Positions 24,734 through 34,004 are shown, numbered from the stretch's first letter. The stretch: DNA of 64,000 nt from Acidimicrobiia bacterium (GCA_947476745.1 CANJRG010000004.1:145643-209642), one strand, 5' to 3'. Notes: generated by a model not told the origin, from the sequence alone. Numbers and translations are program-made.

Positions 24734-25413
24734 ACGGCGAGCGCTTCGATCAGTGCCGAGGACGGGGCGATGGCGCCGAACACGCCGCCCTGCATGGTGA
24801 TCATCTTCAGTGCAGCGCGGTAGTTGCCCTCGTCGGTGGCCCCGGTGCAGTCGGTCAGCAGCAGACACTCGTAGCCGCGGTCGTTGGCCTCACGCATGGT
24901 GGTGTGCACGCAGACATCGGTGGTGATGCCGGTGAAGATCAAGTGGGTGATGCCGCGAAGACGCAGCACCAGGTCGAGGTCGGTGGCGTAGAACGCACCC
25001 TTGCCGGGCTTGTCGATGACGACCTCGCCCTCGATCGGGGCGACCTCGGGGACGATCTCCCAGCCGGGCTCGCCTCGCACCAGGATGCGTCCACACGGGC
25101 CGGCGTCACCGATGCCGGCACCGATGGACTTGGAGCGCCACAGCTTGTTGGCCGGGCAGTCGCTGAGGTCGGGCCGATGACCCTCACGGGTGTGCACGAC
25201 GTGCAGGCCGGCGGCACGGGCGGCAGCCAGCACCACCGCGGTCGGCGCGAGTCCGCCCCGGGTCAGCGCCAGGTCGTAGCCCATGGCGTCCACGTACCCG
25301 CCTGGACCGCAGAAATCGGTCTGCCAGTCGATGCAGAGCAGCGCCGTGCGGCTGGGGTCGATCGGGCCGTCGTAGGGCCAGACGTAGGGTTCGGCGGCGA
25401 CCTGGGTCGGCAC
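24730..25413 (-). CDS. biuH: Biuret hydrolase-like cysteine amidohydrolase
   Basis: 227-residue isochorismatase-family hydrolase closely resembling rhizobial biuret hydrolase, which releases ammonia from biuret to give allophanate. The triad is Asp29 (CIDWQTDF), Lys135 (VIDKPGKG) and Cys168 ([12 protein letters not shown]). The relative spacing of 106 and 139 equals that of BiuH Asp36/Lys142/Cys175 as I recall it. [27 protein letters not shown] and MQGGVFG are further shared stretches. The start is GTG 25413, chosen because GAGGAG lies 6 nt upstream; the longer frame begins inside a hairpin. A RutB-like or triuretase activity is the main alternative. Confidence 0.85.
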   Translation of the reverse strand: MPTQVAAEPYVWPYDGPIDPSRTALLCIDWQTDFCGPGGYVDAMGYDLALTRGGLAPTAVVLAAARAAGLHVVHTREGHRPDLSDCPANKLWRSKSIGAGIGDAGPCGRILVRGEPGWEIVPEVAPIEGEVVIDKPGKGAFYATDLDLVLRLRGITHLIFTGITTDVCVHTTMREANDRGYECLLLTDCTGATDEGNYRAALKMITMQGGVFGAIAPSSALIEALAV

Positions 25414-25489
25414 AGTGGGCTCCTCGGGCTTCGGGGTGTTCGGGATCACGGACTCGGCGGGACGGAACGACGTTCCTTCCCGCCCGGCG

Positions 25490-25522
25490 GGCCGCCGGAC
25501 CACTTGGCATGGTCCGGCGGCC
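25490..25522. terminator. Strong intra-cluster hairpin (terminator/attenuator or mRNA processing)
   Basis: Perfect 13-bp stem GGCCGCCGGACCA / TGGTCCGGCGGCC with a 7-nt loop, 54 nt after the binding-protein stop and 77 nt before biuH. Without a clear U-tract it may partly terminate transcription or protect the 3' end of the abundant binding-protein message. Confidence 0.6.
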
Positions 25523-25575
25523 GGGGAATCGGCCGTCCCCAGAAGAATGGAACCGGCCGGTCGGTTGGGGTCGGG

Positions 25576-26760
25576 TCAGTTCTTGGGGAGCTCGCCGACG
25601 ACGCCCTTGACGAACTTGGTGTTCGCCTTCTCGATGGCGGCGTAGTCCGGCACCTCGCCGGCCTTGAACATGACCGATCCGTCCTGGAACTTGACCTCAC
25701 CGGTGAACGGCGAGCCGTCCTTGCATATCTTGACCTTCTGGTCCTCGATCAGCTTCTTGGTGGCGGCATCGACCATGGTGCCGAACTTCGACTGTACGAA
25801 GGGGTTCTTGCCGTCCTTGCAGCCGGCACGGTAGTTGGCGTTGTACGGCGAGCCGGTGAACTTGCCTTCCTTGGCGGTCTTCACGATGTCGTTGTATATG
25901 TCGGCCCAGGCCCACTCGGAACCGGCGACCCAGCCCTTGGGAGCCAGCGACGACGCATCGGCGTGGTAGCCGACCACCATCTTGCCCGCCTCCTCGGCGG
26001 CCTTGGTGATGGTCGCGGTGCAGTCCTGGTGCTGGGTGATGACGTCCACGCCCTGGGCGAAGAGGCTCTTGGCCGCTTCCGCCTGCTTGGCGGGATCACA
26101 CCAGCTCGAGGTGTTGACCACGTAGGTCTGCACCGCCGGGTTCACCGACGCCGCGCCCAATTGGAAGGCGTTGATGTTGGCGATGGTCTGCGGGATGGGG
26201 AAGGCGTACACGTAGCCCAACTTGTTGGTCTTGGTGGCCTTACCGGCGGCGATACCGGCGAGGTAGACCGGCTCGTACACGGTGCCGAAGTAGGTGCCGG
26301 CGTTCTTGGGGACCGCCTTGGAGATGAAGTTGCCCTGGCCGACCACGGCGACGTCGGGGTGCGCCTCGGCGACCTTGAGGCCCGGATCGAGGTGACCGTA
26401 GGAGGTGGCGAAGATGATCTTCGCCCCGCCCGCGATCATCTTCTCCATGACGCGGGTGGCGTTGTCGTCCTCGGGTACGTTCTCGGCGGTGAGCACTTCC
26501 ATGTCGGGGAAGGCCTTCTTGACCGCCTGGCTGCCGGCGTAGGCAGCCTGGTTGTAGCCATAGTCGTCCTTGGGACCGACGAAGATGAAGCCGACCTTCT
26601 TGGAGCCGGCACCGGGGCCGCTGCCCGTCGAGGCTGCGCCTTCAGCCGCGTTGTCGGCCTTGGCCGAGTCTTCGGAGGCACTGTCGGATGAGCCGCTGCA
26701 CGCCGCCGCGGTCAGCGCGACGGACACGGCGAGGGCCGGGAGGAACCAACGTGTACGCAA
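25576..26760 (-). CDS. BMP-family ABC transporter substrate-binding lipoprotein
   Basis: 394-residue extracytoplasmic binding protein of the BMP/PnrA family, whose characterised members bind purine nucleosides or related bases. The N-terminus is a lipoprotein signal ending ALTAAAC with Cys21 as the lipidation site, followed by a Ser/Ala/Gly linker to about residue 53. The BMP domain then starts (KKVGFIFVGPKDDYGYNQ). The start codon is TTG at 26760 with AAAGG 8 nt upstream. It lies 66 nt after the second permease and before biuH, so the ligand is probably the compound degraded by the downstream enzymes. Confidence 0.88.
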   Translation of the reverse strand: MRTRWFLPALAVSVALTAAACSGSSDSASEDSAKADNAAEGAASTGSGPGAGSKKVGFIFVGPKDDYGYNQAAYAGSQAVKKAFPDMEVLTAENVPEDDNATRVMEKMIAGGAKIIFATSYGHLDPGLKVAEAHPDVAVVGQGNFISKAVPKNAGTYFGTVYEPVYLAGIAAGKATKTNKLGYVYAFPIPQTIANINAFQLGAASVNPAVQTYVVNTSSWCDPAKQAEAAKSLFAQGVDVITQHQDCTATITKAAEEAGKMVVGYHADASSLAPKGWVAGSEWAWADIYNDIVKTAKEGKFTGSPYNANYRAGCKDGKNPFVQSKFGTMVDAATKKLIEDQKVKICKDGSPFTGEVKFQDGSVMFKAGEVPDYAAIEKANTKFVKGVVGELPKN

Positions 26761-26826
26761 GGGGGGAGCCTTTCTTTCTTCTTGTGGATTTCGGTGGAAC
26801 CGATGACCGGCGCGACGCTGCGCCCC

Positions 26827-27744
26827 TCAGCGGGTGGGTTGGGCGTCGAAGACCTTCGACAAGCCCTCCGGCACGTCACGCAGCTGGCGACGACCGAAGA
26901 CGATGAGCACGACGAGCGTCACCACGTAGGGCACGGCGTCGAGCGCGAACTGGTTGATCCCGAAGCCGCGGGCCTGCAGAGCCGGCGACAGGGCGAGAGC
27001 GGCACCGAACAGGTAGGCACCCCCGGCCACCCGGATCGGCCGGCGGGAGGCGAACATGACCACCGCCACCGCCACGAAACCCCGGCCGACGGCCATGTTC
27101 TCGAACCAGGCCTTGGTGTATGCCGTGGACAGGTGCACCCCGCCGAGGCCGGCGAGCATGCCGCCACCGACCACCGCGGCGTACTGGATGGGGCGAACAC
27201 GGTGGCCGTGGGCAACCAGCACCTCGCTGCGCTCCCCCGAGGCCCGCAGCAGCACGCCCCAGCGGCTGCGGAACAGGAACCACGACAGCAGCGGCACCAA
27301 GGCGTACGACAGGTACACGAGGGGGTCCTGTTCGAAGAACACCGGTCCGATGAACGGGATCGCCGACAGGCCCGGAATGGCCACCGGCGAGAAGGTCGGA
27401 GCCACGGCCTGCACGTAGGTGACCCCGAACAACGAGGTGAGCCCGAGACCCAGGAACAACACCACGAGGCCGGAGGCGAGCTGGTTCGCGCCACGGGAGA
27501 GCACCATGTAGGCATGGACTAGGGCCAGCAGGCCGCCCGCAACGGCACCGGCGAAGGCGCCCAGCCACGGATGGCCGGTCTCCGCGGCCACGGCGTAGCC
27601 GGCCAGGGCACCGGCCAGCATCGAGCCCTCGGTGCCGAGGTTGACCACTCCGGCCCGCTCCGACACCGACTCACCCAGCGCGGCGTACAGGATCGACGTG
27701 CCGCCCCGTATGCCACCGGTGAACACTTCAGTCACGATGGTCAT
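26827..27744 (-). CDS. ABC transporter permease (nucleoside/ureide type, NupQ-like)
   Basis: 305-residue polytopic membrane protein of the BPD_transp_2 permease family, paired with BMP binding proteins. It has the conserved GESVSERAGVVNLGTEGSM motif near the N-terminus, which contacts the ATPase, and about eight hydrophobic segments. The start ATG overlaps the preceding permease stop by 4 bp. It forms the heterodimeric channel with that permease. Confidence 0.87.
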   Translation of the reverse strand: MTIVTEVFTGGIRGGTSILYAALGESVSERAGVVNLGTEGSMLAGALAGYAVAAETGHPWLGAFAGAVAGGLLALVHAYMVLSRGANQLASGLVVLFLGLGLTSLFGVTYVQAVAPTFSPVAIPGLSAIPFIGPVFFEQDPLVYLSYALVPLLSWFLFRSRWGVLLRASGERSEVLVAHGHRVRPIQYAAVVGGGMLAGLGGVHLSTAYTKAWFENMAVGRGFVAVAVVMFASRRPIRVAGGAYLFGAALALSPALQARGFGINQFALDAVPYVVTLVVLIVFGRRQLRDVPEGLSKVFDAQPTR

Positions 27745-28883
27745 CGCGCGGCCTCCCGCTTCGTGGCGAACCCGAATACACCGAGCAGCAGTAGCGCCAT
27801 GAGCACGTTGACACCGGCGGCCGGAAGGCCGGAGTCGAGCTGCAGGCTGTCACCGCCGATCACGATGCCCGACAGCAGCAGGCACGAGAGCATCACGCCG
27901 ATCGGCTTGTGCCCGGCCAACCACGATGCCAGGTAGGCGACATAGCCGTAACCGAGCACGAACCCGCTGCGCAGCTTGAACTCGGCCCCGGCGAGTTGCG
28001 TGAAGCCGCCCAGGCCGGCCAGGGCGCCGCCGACGAGCATTGCGGTCAGCAGCAGGACGCCGACCTTGAGGCCGGCCCGCCGGGCCGCTTCGGGGTTGCC
28101 GCCGACCACCCGGAGGCGGAAACCCCAGCTGGTGGTCCGGAAAACCAGGTACACCGCCACCACGGCGATCACCGACAGCAGCAGACCGAGGTGCAGCCGG
28201 GTATCGCCCAGCAACGGCAGACGGTCGGCCTTGTCCAGCGCCCGGGTGGCGGGCTGCCCCGAACCCTCCCGGTCCTTCCATCGTTCGTAGATGAGGAAGT
28301 ACATGATGTCGAGGGCGACGTAGTTGAGCAGCAACGTGGTGACCGACTCGCTGATGCCGCCCTTGAGCCGCAGGATCGCAGCGAGCCCCGACCACAGCGC
28401 TCCGGCGATCCCCGCAGCCACCGCCATGAGCACCAGGGCCACCGGCCCGTTCACCGCACCGTCGAGCAACAGCGACATGCCCATCGCAGCGACGCCACCC
28501 ATGATGAGCTGGCCCTCACCACCGACATTGATCAGGCCGGCCCGCGCGGGCACGGCGACCGCCAAACCCGCCAGAATCAGCGGCGTCGCCCGTACGGCGA
28601 TACCGGCAAGGGAGGTGCTACTGGTGAACGTGCTGGTGAACATGTCGCGATAGGCGGCGAGCGGGTTCACCCCCTTGATCAGCATCAGCACGGCGAACAG
28701 CCCCATCGCTCCCCCGAGAGCCACCAGCAGGCGCAGCGCCGCAGCCGCGAAGCCGTTGTCGGGTCGCCAGCGCAGGACCCGGCGCTGCGCGGCCCGGGCT
28801 GCCGCTGGGGACGCACCGCCGTCGTCGTCTGCGGCCGGTGGGGTCGCCGTCGAGGACCTGCTCCCGCTCACATCGGTGCTCAT
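27741..28883 (-). CDS. ABC transporter permease (nucleoside/ureide type, NupP-like)
   Basis: 380-residue inner-membrane permease, the longer partner of the pair. A hydrophilic N-terminal tail of about 45 residues precedes the first membrane segment. The cytoplasmic motif [21 protein letters not shown] matches BMP-associated permeases, followed by [24 protein letters not shown]. The ATG overlaps the ATPase stop (ATGA). Confidence 0.87.
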   Translation of the reverse strand: MSTDVSGSRSSTATPPAADDDGGASPAAARAAQRRVLRWRPDNGFAAAALRLLVALGGAMGLFAVLMLIKGVNPLAAYRDMFTSTFTSSTSLAGIAVRATPLILAGLAVAVPARAGLINVGGEGQLIMGGVAAMGMSLLLDGAVNGPVALVLMAVAAGIAGALWSGLAAILRLKGGISESVTTLLLNYVALDIMYFLIYERWKDREGSGQPATRALDKADRLPLLGDTRLHLGLLLSVIAVVAVYLVFRTTSWGFRLRVVGGNPEAARRAGLKVGVLLLTAMLVGGALAGLGGFTQLAGAEFKLRSGFVLGYGYVAYLASWLAGHKPIGVMLSCLLLSGIVIGGDSLQLDSGLPAAGVNVLMALLLLGVFGFATKREAAR

Positions 28884-30436
28884 CGGGAACCCTCTCCTGC
28901 AGTGCCTACCAGGTCCGCGCCGAGCATGAGTCGGCCCACCTGATAGCGATCGCTTTGTCCGGGGTCGACCACACCGGCGACCGCGCCGGCGTGCATCACG
29001 GCGATGCGGTCCGACAACTCGAACAGTTCGTCGAGGTCCTCGGAGATGAGCAGGACCCCGGCTCCGTCGGCTCGCCGCTCGAGCAACAGCTCCTGGGTCC
29101 GGCGGGTGGTGGCCACGTCGAGCCCACGGCTCGGATAGGCCGCCACGATCAGCGCGGACGGCGCCCCGAGGGCCCGTACCAACATGATCCGCTGGATGTT
29201 GCCGCCCGAGAGGCTCTGCAGGATCCGCTCGCCGTGCGCCCCCTGCAGGCCGCAGGCCGCGTTGCGCTCGTCGTAGCGGCGCATGACCGCGGCCCAGTCG
29301 ATGCCCCAGCCCTTGCGCACCGCCTGCAGGTCGTCGAGGGCGACGTGGGCGAACACGCTCAGGCCAGGCACGACCGCGTCGGCCAGCGGGTCCTCGGGGA
29401 CCCCGACAGCGCCGGCGGCGAGGGCCCGGCGGGCGGTGGCACGGCTCATGTCGACACCGTTGAGGGTCACCGCACCGCTGGTGGCCCGGCGGAGCCCGAG
29501 GGCCAGCTCGTAGAGGGGAAGCTGGCCGTTACCGGCAACCCCGGCGACCCCGACGATCTCGCCGGGGAACACGTCGAGGTCGACGTCGTCGAGCAGGTTG
29601 CCGCGGCGCGCTTCCTTGACGGTGACCGCCCGGAGCGACAACACCGCTGCGGGTCGCTCGGCCGGCGTGGGCCTGGCTTCGGGCAGCGGGTTGACCCGGC
29701 GACCCACCATCGCCTCGATCAGCTCGCTGTCGCTGCGGGTCGAGGGGTCGATCCCGTCGCAGATGAGCTTGCCGCCGCGCAGGATGGTGACCCGATCCGC
29801 GATGGAGCGCGATTCGGCGAGCTTGTGGGTGATGACCACCACCGACAGACCGCCTTCGCGCAGGGTCCGCAACCCGTTGAAGAGGTCGTCGACCTCCTGC
29901 GGGGCAAGCACGCTGGTGGGCTCGTCGAGGATCACCAGGCGGGCACCGGCGAGCAACACCTTGAGGATCTCGACCCGCTGGCGTTCGCCGATGGACAGGT
30001 CACGGATTGTCGCCGAAGGGTCGACCGCCAGGCCGTAGGTGCTCGCCGCTTCCTCGATCCGTCTGGCGAGCGCTCGCCGGTCGAGGCGGATCCCGCGCAG
30101 CGGCAGCGCCATCGACACGTTCTCGGTGACGGTCAGGGCCGGGACGAGCCGGAGATCCTGGAAAACCATGCCGATGCCGTTGGCCCGCGCCACTGCCGGG
30201 CTGGTGACCGCCACCTCGGTACCGCGCACCCGGATGGTGCCGCCCTCCGGTGGGTACAGGCCGTAGATGACCTTCATCAGGGTCGACTTGCCGGCGCCGT
30301 TCTCGCCGAGCACGGCGTGGACCTCACCCTCGTGCACGGTGAGGTCCACGGCGTCGTTGGCCACCAGCGGGCCGAACACCTTGGTGATGCCGCGCGCCTC
30401 GAGCAACGGGACGGGCGGACTGCCGGGCGCGTTCAT
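28880..30436 (-). CDS. ABC transporter ATP-binding protein, two nucleotide domains (NupO/RbsA-like)
   Basis: 518-residue duplicated ATPase energising the importer. The first half has Walker [10 protein letters not shown], signature [12 protein letters not shown] and Walker [10 protein letters not shown]. The second half has the degenerate P-loop GVAGNGQ and signature LSGGNIQR typical of this family, with [12 protein letters not shown] in place of a standard Walker B. It overlaps the GntR gene stop at its start and the permease start at its stop. Confidence 0.9.
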   Translation of the reverse strand: MNAPGSPPVPLLEARGITKVFGPLVANDAVDLTVHEGEVHAVLGENGAGKSTLMKVIYGLYPPEGGTIRVRGTEVAVTSPAVARANGIGMVFQDLRLVPALTVTENVSMALPLRGIRLDRRALARRIEEAASTYGLAVDPSATIRDLSIGERQRVEILKVLLAGARLVILDEPTSVLAPQEVDDLFNGLRTLREGGLSVVVITHKLAESRSIADRVTILRGGKLICDGIDPSTRSDSELIEAMVGRRVNPLPEARPTPAERPAAVLSLRAVTVKEARRGNLLDDVDLDVFPGEIVGVAGVAGNGQLPLYELALGLRRATSGAVTLNGVDMSRATARRALAAGAVGVPEDPLADAVVPGLSVFAHVALDDLQAVRKGWGIDWAAVMRRYDERNAACGLQGAHGERILQSLSGGNIQRIMLVRALGAPSALIVAAYPSRGLDVATTRRTQELLLERRADGAGVLLISEDLDELFELSDRIAVMHAGAVAGVVDPGQSDRYQVGRLMLGADLVGTAGEGSR

Positions 30437-31179
30437 CGGCGGACTCCTCGGGCCATGCGGGCCAGCGCTTCGAGCGCCCGCTCCTCGACCACGGCCATGG
30501 ACCCGGCGAGGTGAGCAGTGAAGGTCGCCTCCGCCGCGACCAGGTCACCGGCGAGCACTTGCTCGACGATGGCGAGGTGTTCGTCGATGGTCGCCGCGAT
30601 GCGCTCCTCGCTGAGGAAGTCGTACATGCGGATCAGGCGGATGCGCTCGTTGACGCCGTGCAGCAACTCGGCCAGGACCCGGTTGCCGGCAGCGACGGCC
30701 AGGGTCTCGTGGAAGGACTCGTCCACCAGCACGAAGTCGGGGTCGGGCTCGGGCCGCACGCCGTCGCGCAGTGCCCGCCACTGCACGGCCAGATCCTCGA
30801 GCAGTGCGCGGTCGTGCACCGTGCCGAGGCGGGCCGGGCGGCCGATGGCCTGCAGCTCGAGGGCGGCGCGTACCTCGTAGAGCTGGCGCATCACGTCGGT
30901 GTCGGGCAGGCAGGGCCGGAAGCCGCCGTCGGGGTGGACCTCGACGAGCCCCTCCCCGCTCAGCCGCCGCAGGGCCTCGCGCACCGGGGTCCGGGACACG
31001 TCGAGCTCGCCGGCGAGACGGGCCTCGACGAGGCGGGTGTTGAGCGGGAACTCGCCTCGCAACAACTGGGTCTTGAGCGTCCGATAGGCCACATCCGCGA
31101 GCGTCGTCATCCCTGCGTGGGCATCGAGGAACTCACGTTCACGGCCTTCGGGGCCGGCGGTGTGCCGATCGGTATACAT
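30433..31179 (-). CDS. GntR-family (FCD-type) transcriptional regulator
   Basis: 248-residue regulator. The winged helix-turn-helix is at about residues 25-90 ([21 protein letters not shown]), and the all-helical FCD ligand domain follows, with metal-site candidates DESFHETL and the late histidine of [11 protein letters not shown] domains bind carboxylates and small metabolites, so it probably senses a pathway intermediate. I prefer ATG 31179, 8 nt after a TACGGT box, giving a near-leaderless message; ATG 31110 is a shorter alternative that still keeps the DNA-binding domain. It is the first gene of the importer/ureide cluster and overlaps the ATPase start. A dyad covering the start suggests autoregulation. 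Confidence 0.87.
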   Translation of the reverse strand: MYTDRHTAGPEGREREFLDAHAGMTTLADVAYRTLKTQLLRGEFPLNTRLVEARLAGELDVSRTPVREALRRLSGEGLVEVHPDGGFRPCLPDTDVMRQLYEVRAALELQAIGRPARLGTVHDRALLEDLAVQWRALRDGVRPEPDPDFVLVDESFHETLAVAAGNRVLAELLHGVNERIRLIRMYDFLSEERIAATIDEHLAIVEQVLAGDLVAAEATFTAHLAGSMAVVEERALEALARMARGVRR

Positions 31180-31189
31180 CGATGTGCAC
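31172..31189. promoter_or_regulatory. Operator-like dyad at GntR gene start
   Basis: Core ACATCGATGT is a perfect 10-bp palindrome, extended to an 18-bp imperfect dyad with 14 of 18 positions symmetric. A related half-site GATGTGTGC follows at 31201, 20 bp from GATGTGCAC (31181), two helical turns away. It overlaps the predicted transcription start, as expected for repression. Confidence 0.5.
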
Positions 31190-31193
31190 CGTA
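31188..31193 (-). promoter_or_regulatory. -10 box TACGGT of the importer/ureide cluster
   Basis: On the minus strand TACGGT ends 8 nt before ATG 31179, next to the operator-like dyad. No convincing -35 was found. Confidence 0.4.
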
Positions 31194-31381
31194 GGAATCC
31201 GATGTGTGCAAAACATTGCTGAGTTGTGAACCGTCGTTGCGTCGGCATGAACCACTGTTGCCGATGGCTTACACGTTTCTGAACATCTCGTCCCGTTGGG
31301 TGAACTTCCGCCGCCGCCGACCACCGTCAGTCACCGATCGCCCGGTTCGAGCAGTGTCGCGCACCTCGCACAGGTAACAAC

Positions 31382-31405
31382 GCCCGGGTGCTGCAGCACC
31401 CGGGC
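31382..31405. terminator. Strong hairpin downstream of SnoaL-like gene
   Basis: Perfect 10-bp stem GCCCGGGTGC / GCACCCGGGC around TGCA, about 50 nt after the SnoaL-like stop. On the minus strand it is followed by GTTGTT. Probable terminator separating it from the GntR-led cluster. Confidence 0.6.
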
Positions 31406-31455
31406 TCCACGGCCCGCGGGCACGGTGACCCTCGGGCCCCACTGATGGGGTCGGC

Positions 31456-31983
31456 TCAGCCCGCGGCGGGACCGCGGGCGTCGAGCACCCAGTCGATGGC
31501 GTCGTTGCCGTCACGGGTACCCCACATGCCGGGGCCGCCGCCGCGCACCCGTCCGGCGGGGACCGGGTCGACGCGGCGCCATTCCTGGGCCACCACCCGG
31601 TAGGCGATCAGCCAGTTACCGTCGCGCTTCTCGAAGCGGTCGACGTAGCGGATGCCCCAGATGTCGTCACGGCCGGAACCGTCGGCGAGCTGTTCGCGGT
31701 GGTAAGCCACCGCGTAGGTCTCGGCCCGGGCCACGTCGCCGTCGAGGTCGATCAACATGTTGCCCATGAAGTGCATGGTGGCCACGAACTTGGGCAGGAA
31801 CTGCTCCGCCCCGGCGATGAACTCCTCGACGTCGCCCTTCATCGAACCGTGGTCGTCGTAGGCATCAGGGTGGTAGCAGGACCGTACGAGGTCCATGTCG
31901 ATCCGGTCGATGCCCCGCGCGTAGCGGTGGATGACATCCGCGATCTCTTGTTTGGCCAGCAGGTCTTCCACGGTGAGCGCCAT
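31456..31983 (-). CDS. SnoaL-like (NTF2-fold) protein
   Basis: 175-residue protein of the SnoaL_4/NTF2-like group (LTVEDLLAKQEIADVIHRYARGID at the N-terminus, CYHPDAYDDHG, then the terminal strand NWLIAYRVVAQEWRR). Family members are small cone-shaped hydratases, dehydratases, isomerases or dioxygenase beta-like proteins, so no reaction can be assigned. The start follows a TAGAAA box by 6 nt. It lies downstream of the SDR gene on the same strand with a 60-nt gap and may belong with it. Confidence 0.8.
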   Translation of the reverse strand: MALTVEDLLAKQEIADVIHRYARGIDRIDMDLVRSCYHPDAYDDHGSMKGDVEEFIAGAEQFLPKFVATMHFMGNMLIDLDGDVARAETYAVAYHREQLADGSGRDDIWGIRYVDRFEKRDGNWLIAYRVVAQEWRRVDPVPAGRVRGGGPGMWGTRDGNDAIDWVLDARGPAAG

Positions 31984-31989
31984 GAGCAG

Positions 31990-31995
31990 TTTCTA
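31990..31995 (-). promoter_or_regulatory. -10-like box TAGAAA, leaderless-type promoter
   Basis: Minus-strand TAGAAA ends 6 nt before ATG 31983, the same spacing as other leaderless candidates, though its last base differs from TANNNT. Confidence 0.35.
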
Positions 31996-32043
31996 CTCGC
32001 CGGCGGTCCGGTCGGGCCCGCACGGTCCGACGACCACCTCGGG

Positions 32044-32841
32044 TCAAGCCCGCTTCGACGCCGGGCGGGGGTCGGCGAGCACGCCGAGCGGCGACTGGGC
32101 CCGCAGGCCACCGTCGACCACGATGGCCTCGCCCGACACGAACGAGGACTCGTCCGACGCCAGCCACAGGGCGGCGGCGGCGATCTCCTCCGGCCGGCCG
32201 AGGCGACGCAGGGCGTGGGCGTTCACGTTGCGCTCGAGCACCACAGGTTCGGCCATCATCCGCTTCACCGGCGGCGTCTCGATGGTGCCAGGGCAGATGG
32301 CATTGACTCGCACCCCCTGGGGGCCGTGGTCGGTGGACAGCGCCCGGGTGAGGTTGATGACCGCGGCCTTCGAGGCGGCGTAGCAGATGGCGCCACCGTC
32401 GCCGTGCAGGCCCGAGATGGACGCCGTGTTGATGATCGAGCCGCCGCCCTGAGCCACCATGTGCGGGACCGCGAACTTGGCGCCGAGGAACACCGAGCGC
32501 ACGTTGACCGCCATGACGAAGTCCCAGTCCGCCACGCTCAGCTCCACCGCCGTGCCGGGCCGCAGGGTGCCGGCGTTGTTGAACAGCACGTCGAGACGGC
32601 CGTACTGGGCAACGGCGGCGTTCACCATCGCCTCGACCGACGCGGCGTCGGCGACATCGACCTCGACGGCGACGGCCTCGCCCTGCTCGTCGCGGATGGC
32701 CTGGGCCACCGCCTCCGCCTTGGCGTGGCGGATGTCGGCCACGACGACCATGGCACCCTCCCGGGCGAAACGCCGGGCGCTGGCCTCCCCAATGCCCGAC
32801 GCGGCTCCGGTGACGATGGCGACCTTGTTCTCAAGCAGCAT
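32044..32841 (-). CDS. Short-chain dehydrogenase/reductase (SDR)
   Basis: 265-residue classical SDR, an NAD(P)-dependent alcohol/ketone oxidoreductase. The cofactor glycine motif is TGAASGIG at about residues 12-19, NNAG at the end of strand 4, catalytic Ser in NTASISG and the YxxxK motif YAASK, followed by the CPGTIETPPV loop. Asp in VVADIRH after strand 2 favours NAD over NADP. The start is ATG 32841 with a GAGAGGA site; the longer frame upstream covers the tandem-repeat region. Confidence 0.88.
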   Translation of the reverse strand: MLLENKVAIVTGAASGIGEASARRFAREGAMVVVADIRHAKAEAVAQAIRDEQGEAVAVEVDVADAASVEAMVNAAVAQYGRLDVLFNNAGTLRPGTAVELSVADWDFVMAVNVRSVFLGAKFAVPHMVAQGGGSIINTASISGLHGDGGAICYAASKAAVINLTRALSTDHGPQGVRVNAICPGTIETPPVKRMMAEPVVLERNVNAHALRRLGRPEEIAAAALWLASDESSFVSGEAIVVDGGLRAQSPLGVLADPRPASKRA

Positions 32842-33148
32842 GACGGTGTTCCTCTCACGGGGTGGCGGCCGTGGCGCTCCGGCGACACCGGAGCACACGA
32901 CCGACGCGATCCCAGAAGCATGGCAAAGACCGGCGGGCCGGCGCCCGCCACGGGCCGGTGGAACCCGGACGGGAGCACGGCGCAGGTCTGCGTGGATCGG
33001 CGTGTACCAGGCCGGGCGACACGATGCGGAGCCGGGCGACACGATGCGGAGCCGGGCGACACGGTCCCGCAGTCACCGGCCTGCGTTGACAACGCCGGGA
33101 GCTGCTGCTGGAGTGGGCCGCCGTCTCCCGAACGCCGAGGTCGTCACC
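32842..33148. other. Divergent intergenic region with hairpin and 20-bp tandem repeat
   Basis: No gene seen. It holds a 7-bp hairpin GCTCCGG / CCGGAGC (32876-32894) in the SDR leader. It also holds two exact copies plus a partial third of a 20-bp unit beginning GCCGGGCGACACGATG at 33011-33066. Promoters for the SDR and the hydratase must lie here but were not resolved. Confidence 0.6.
33011..33066. repeat. 20-bp tandem repeat, 2.8 copies
   Basis: Units at 33011-33030 and 33031-33050 are identical (GCCGGGCGACACGATGCGGA); a third partial copy at 33051-33066 diverges after GACACG. Confidence 0.9.
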
Positions 33149-33952
33149 ATGGCAACGCTCAGTACCGATGCGGTCACCGCCGCCGCCGACCTGCTCGCCG
33201 CCCACCGCCGCCGAGGCGAGCGTCTGGCCGAGATCCCGGTGGCGATCCGGCCCGTCGACCTCGACGACGCCTACGCCGTGCAGGAGGGCCTCGTCGAGCG
33301 GCTGTGCGCCGAGCACGCCGGCAAGGCCGTGGGCTACAAGGTGGCCTGCACCAACGTCATCGCCCAACAGGCTCTGCAGGTCCGCTCGCCGCTGTTCGGC
33401 CGGCTGCTGAGCCACTCGGTGTGGCCCTCCCCGGTCACCCTCGAGGCCGCCCGGTTCACCACCCGGGTCATCGAGTGCGAGTTCGGCCTGCGGATCGGCA
33501 CCGACCTGTCCCCCGGCGGCGGACCCTACGACGCGGTCACCATCGCTCCGTTCGTGGACGCGGTGTTCCCGTCGATCGAGATCGTTGACCACCGTTTCGC
33601 CGACTGGTCCCTGGGGGCGCCGTCGATCGCTGCGGACAACGCCATCCACGGCGGCTGGGTCCAGGGCCGGCCCTACGACGGCGACTGGCGTGAGCTCGAC
33701 CTGGCGAACCATGCCCTCGAGGCCCGCATCGACGGCGCGCTGGTGAGCACCGGCACCGGGGCGGCGGTCCTCGGCAACCCCCTCACCGTGATGGCCTGGC
33801 TGGCCGACGAGCTGCCCCGCCACGGCCGGCGGCTCCGTGCCGGCGACGTGGTCACCACCGGAGTGTGCACCGAGGTGTTCAGCGCCGAGGCCGGCTCCAC
33901 CGTCGTCGCCGACTTCGGCATCCTCGGTACCGTGAGCATCGACTGGCGCTGA
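33149..33952 (+). CDS. 2-keto-4-pentenoate hydratase-like protein (FAH superfamily)
   Basis: 267-residue member of the MhpD/fumarylacetoacetate-hydrolase superfamily. It resembles 2-hydroxypenta-2,4-dienoate hydratase, which acts late in meta-cleavage of aromatic rings and steroid rings. Visible features are the N-terminal helices (AVQEGLVERL), GYKVACTN, the metal-ligand region ECEFGLRIG, PSIEIVDHR, and TGTGAAVLGNPLTVMAWLAD with TTGVCTE near the end. 4-oxalocrotonate decarboxylase has the same fold and is the main alternative. The start is ATG 33149 after CCGAGG. It is a single gene divergent from the SDR. Confidence 0.85.
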   Translation: MATLSTDAVTAAADLLAAHRRRGERLAEIPVAIRPVDLDDAYAVQEGLVERLCAEHAGKAVGYKVACTNVIAQQALQVRSPLFGRLLSHSVWPSPVTLEAARFTTRVIECEFGLRIGTDLSPGGGPYDAVTIAPFVDAVFPSIEIVDHRFADWSLGAPSIAADNAIHGGWVQGRPYDGDWRELDLANHALEARIDGALVSTGTGAAVLGNPLTVMAWLADELPRHGRRLRAGDVVTTGVCTEVFSAEAGSTVVADFGILGTVSIDWR

Positions 33953-33980
33953 GCACCCCGGCCGCAGCTCCGGCCCCGGG

Positions 33981-34004
33981 TGTCCGGGTGTCCGGGTGTC
34001 CGGT
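33981..34004. repeat. 8-bp tandem repeat, 3 copies
   Basis: TGTCCGGG repeated three times (last copy ends T) just upstream of the amidohydrolase promoter region. Confidence 0.8.

Noticed and set aside
25414..25503. Upstream extension of the biuret-hydrolase-like protein to 25503
   Set aside because: That start lies inside a strong hairpin, and a GAGGAG site is correctly placed for GTG 25413 instead.
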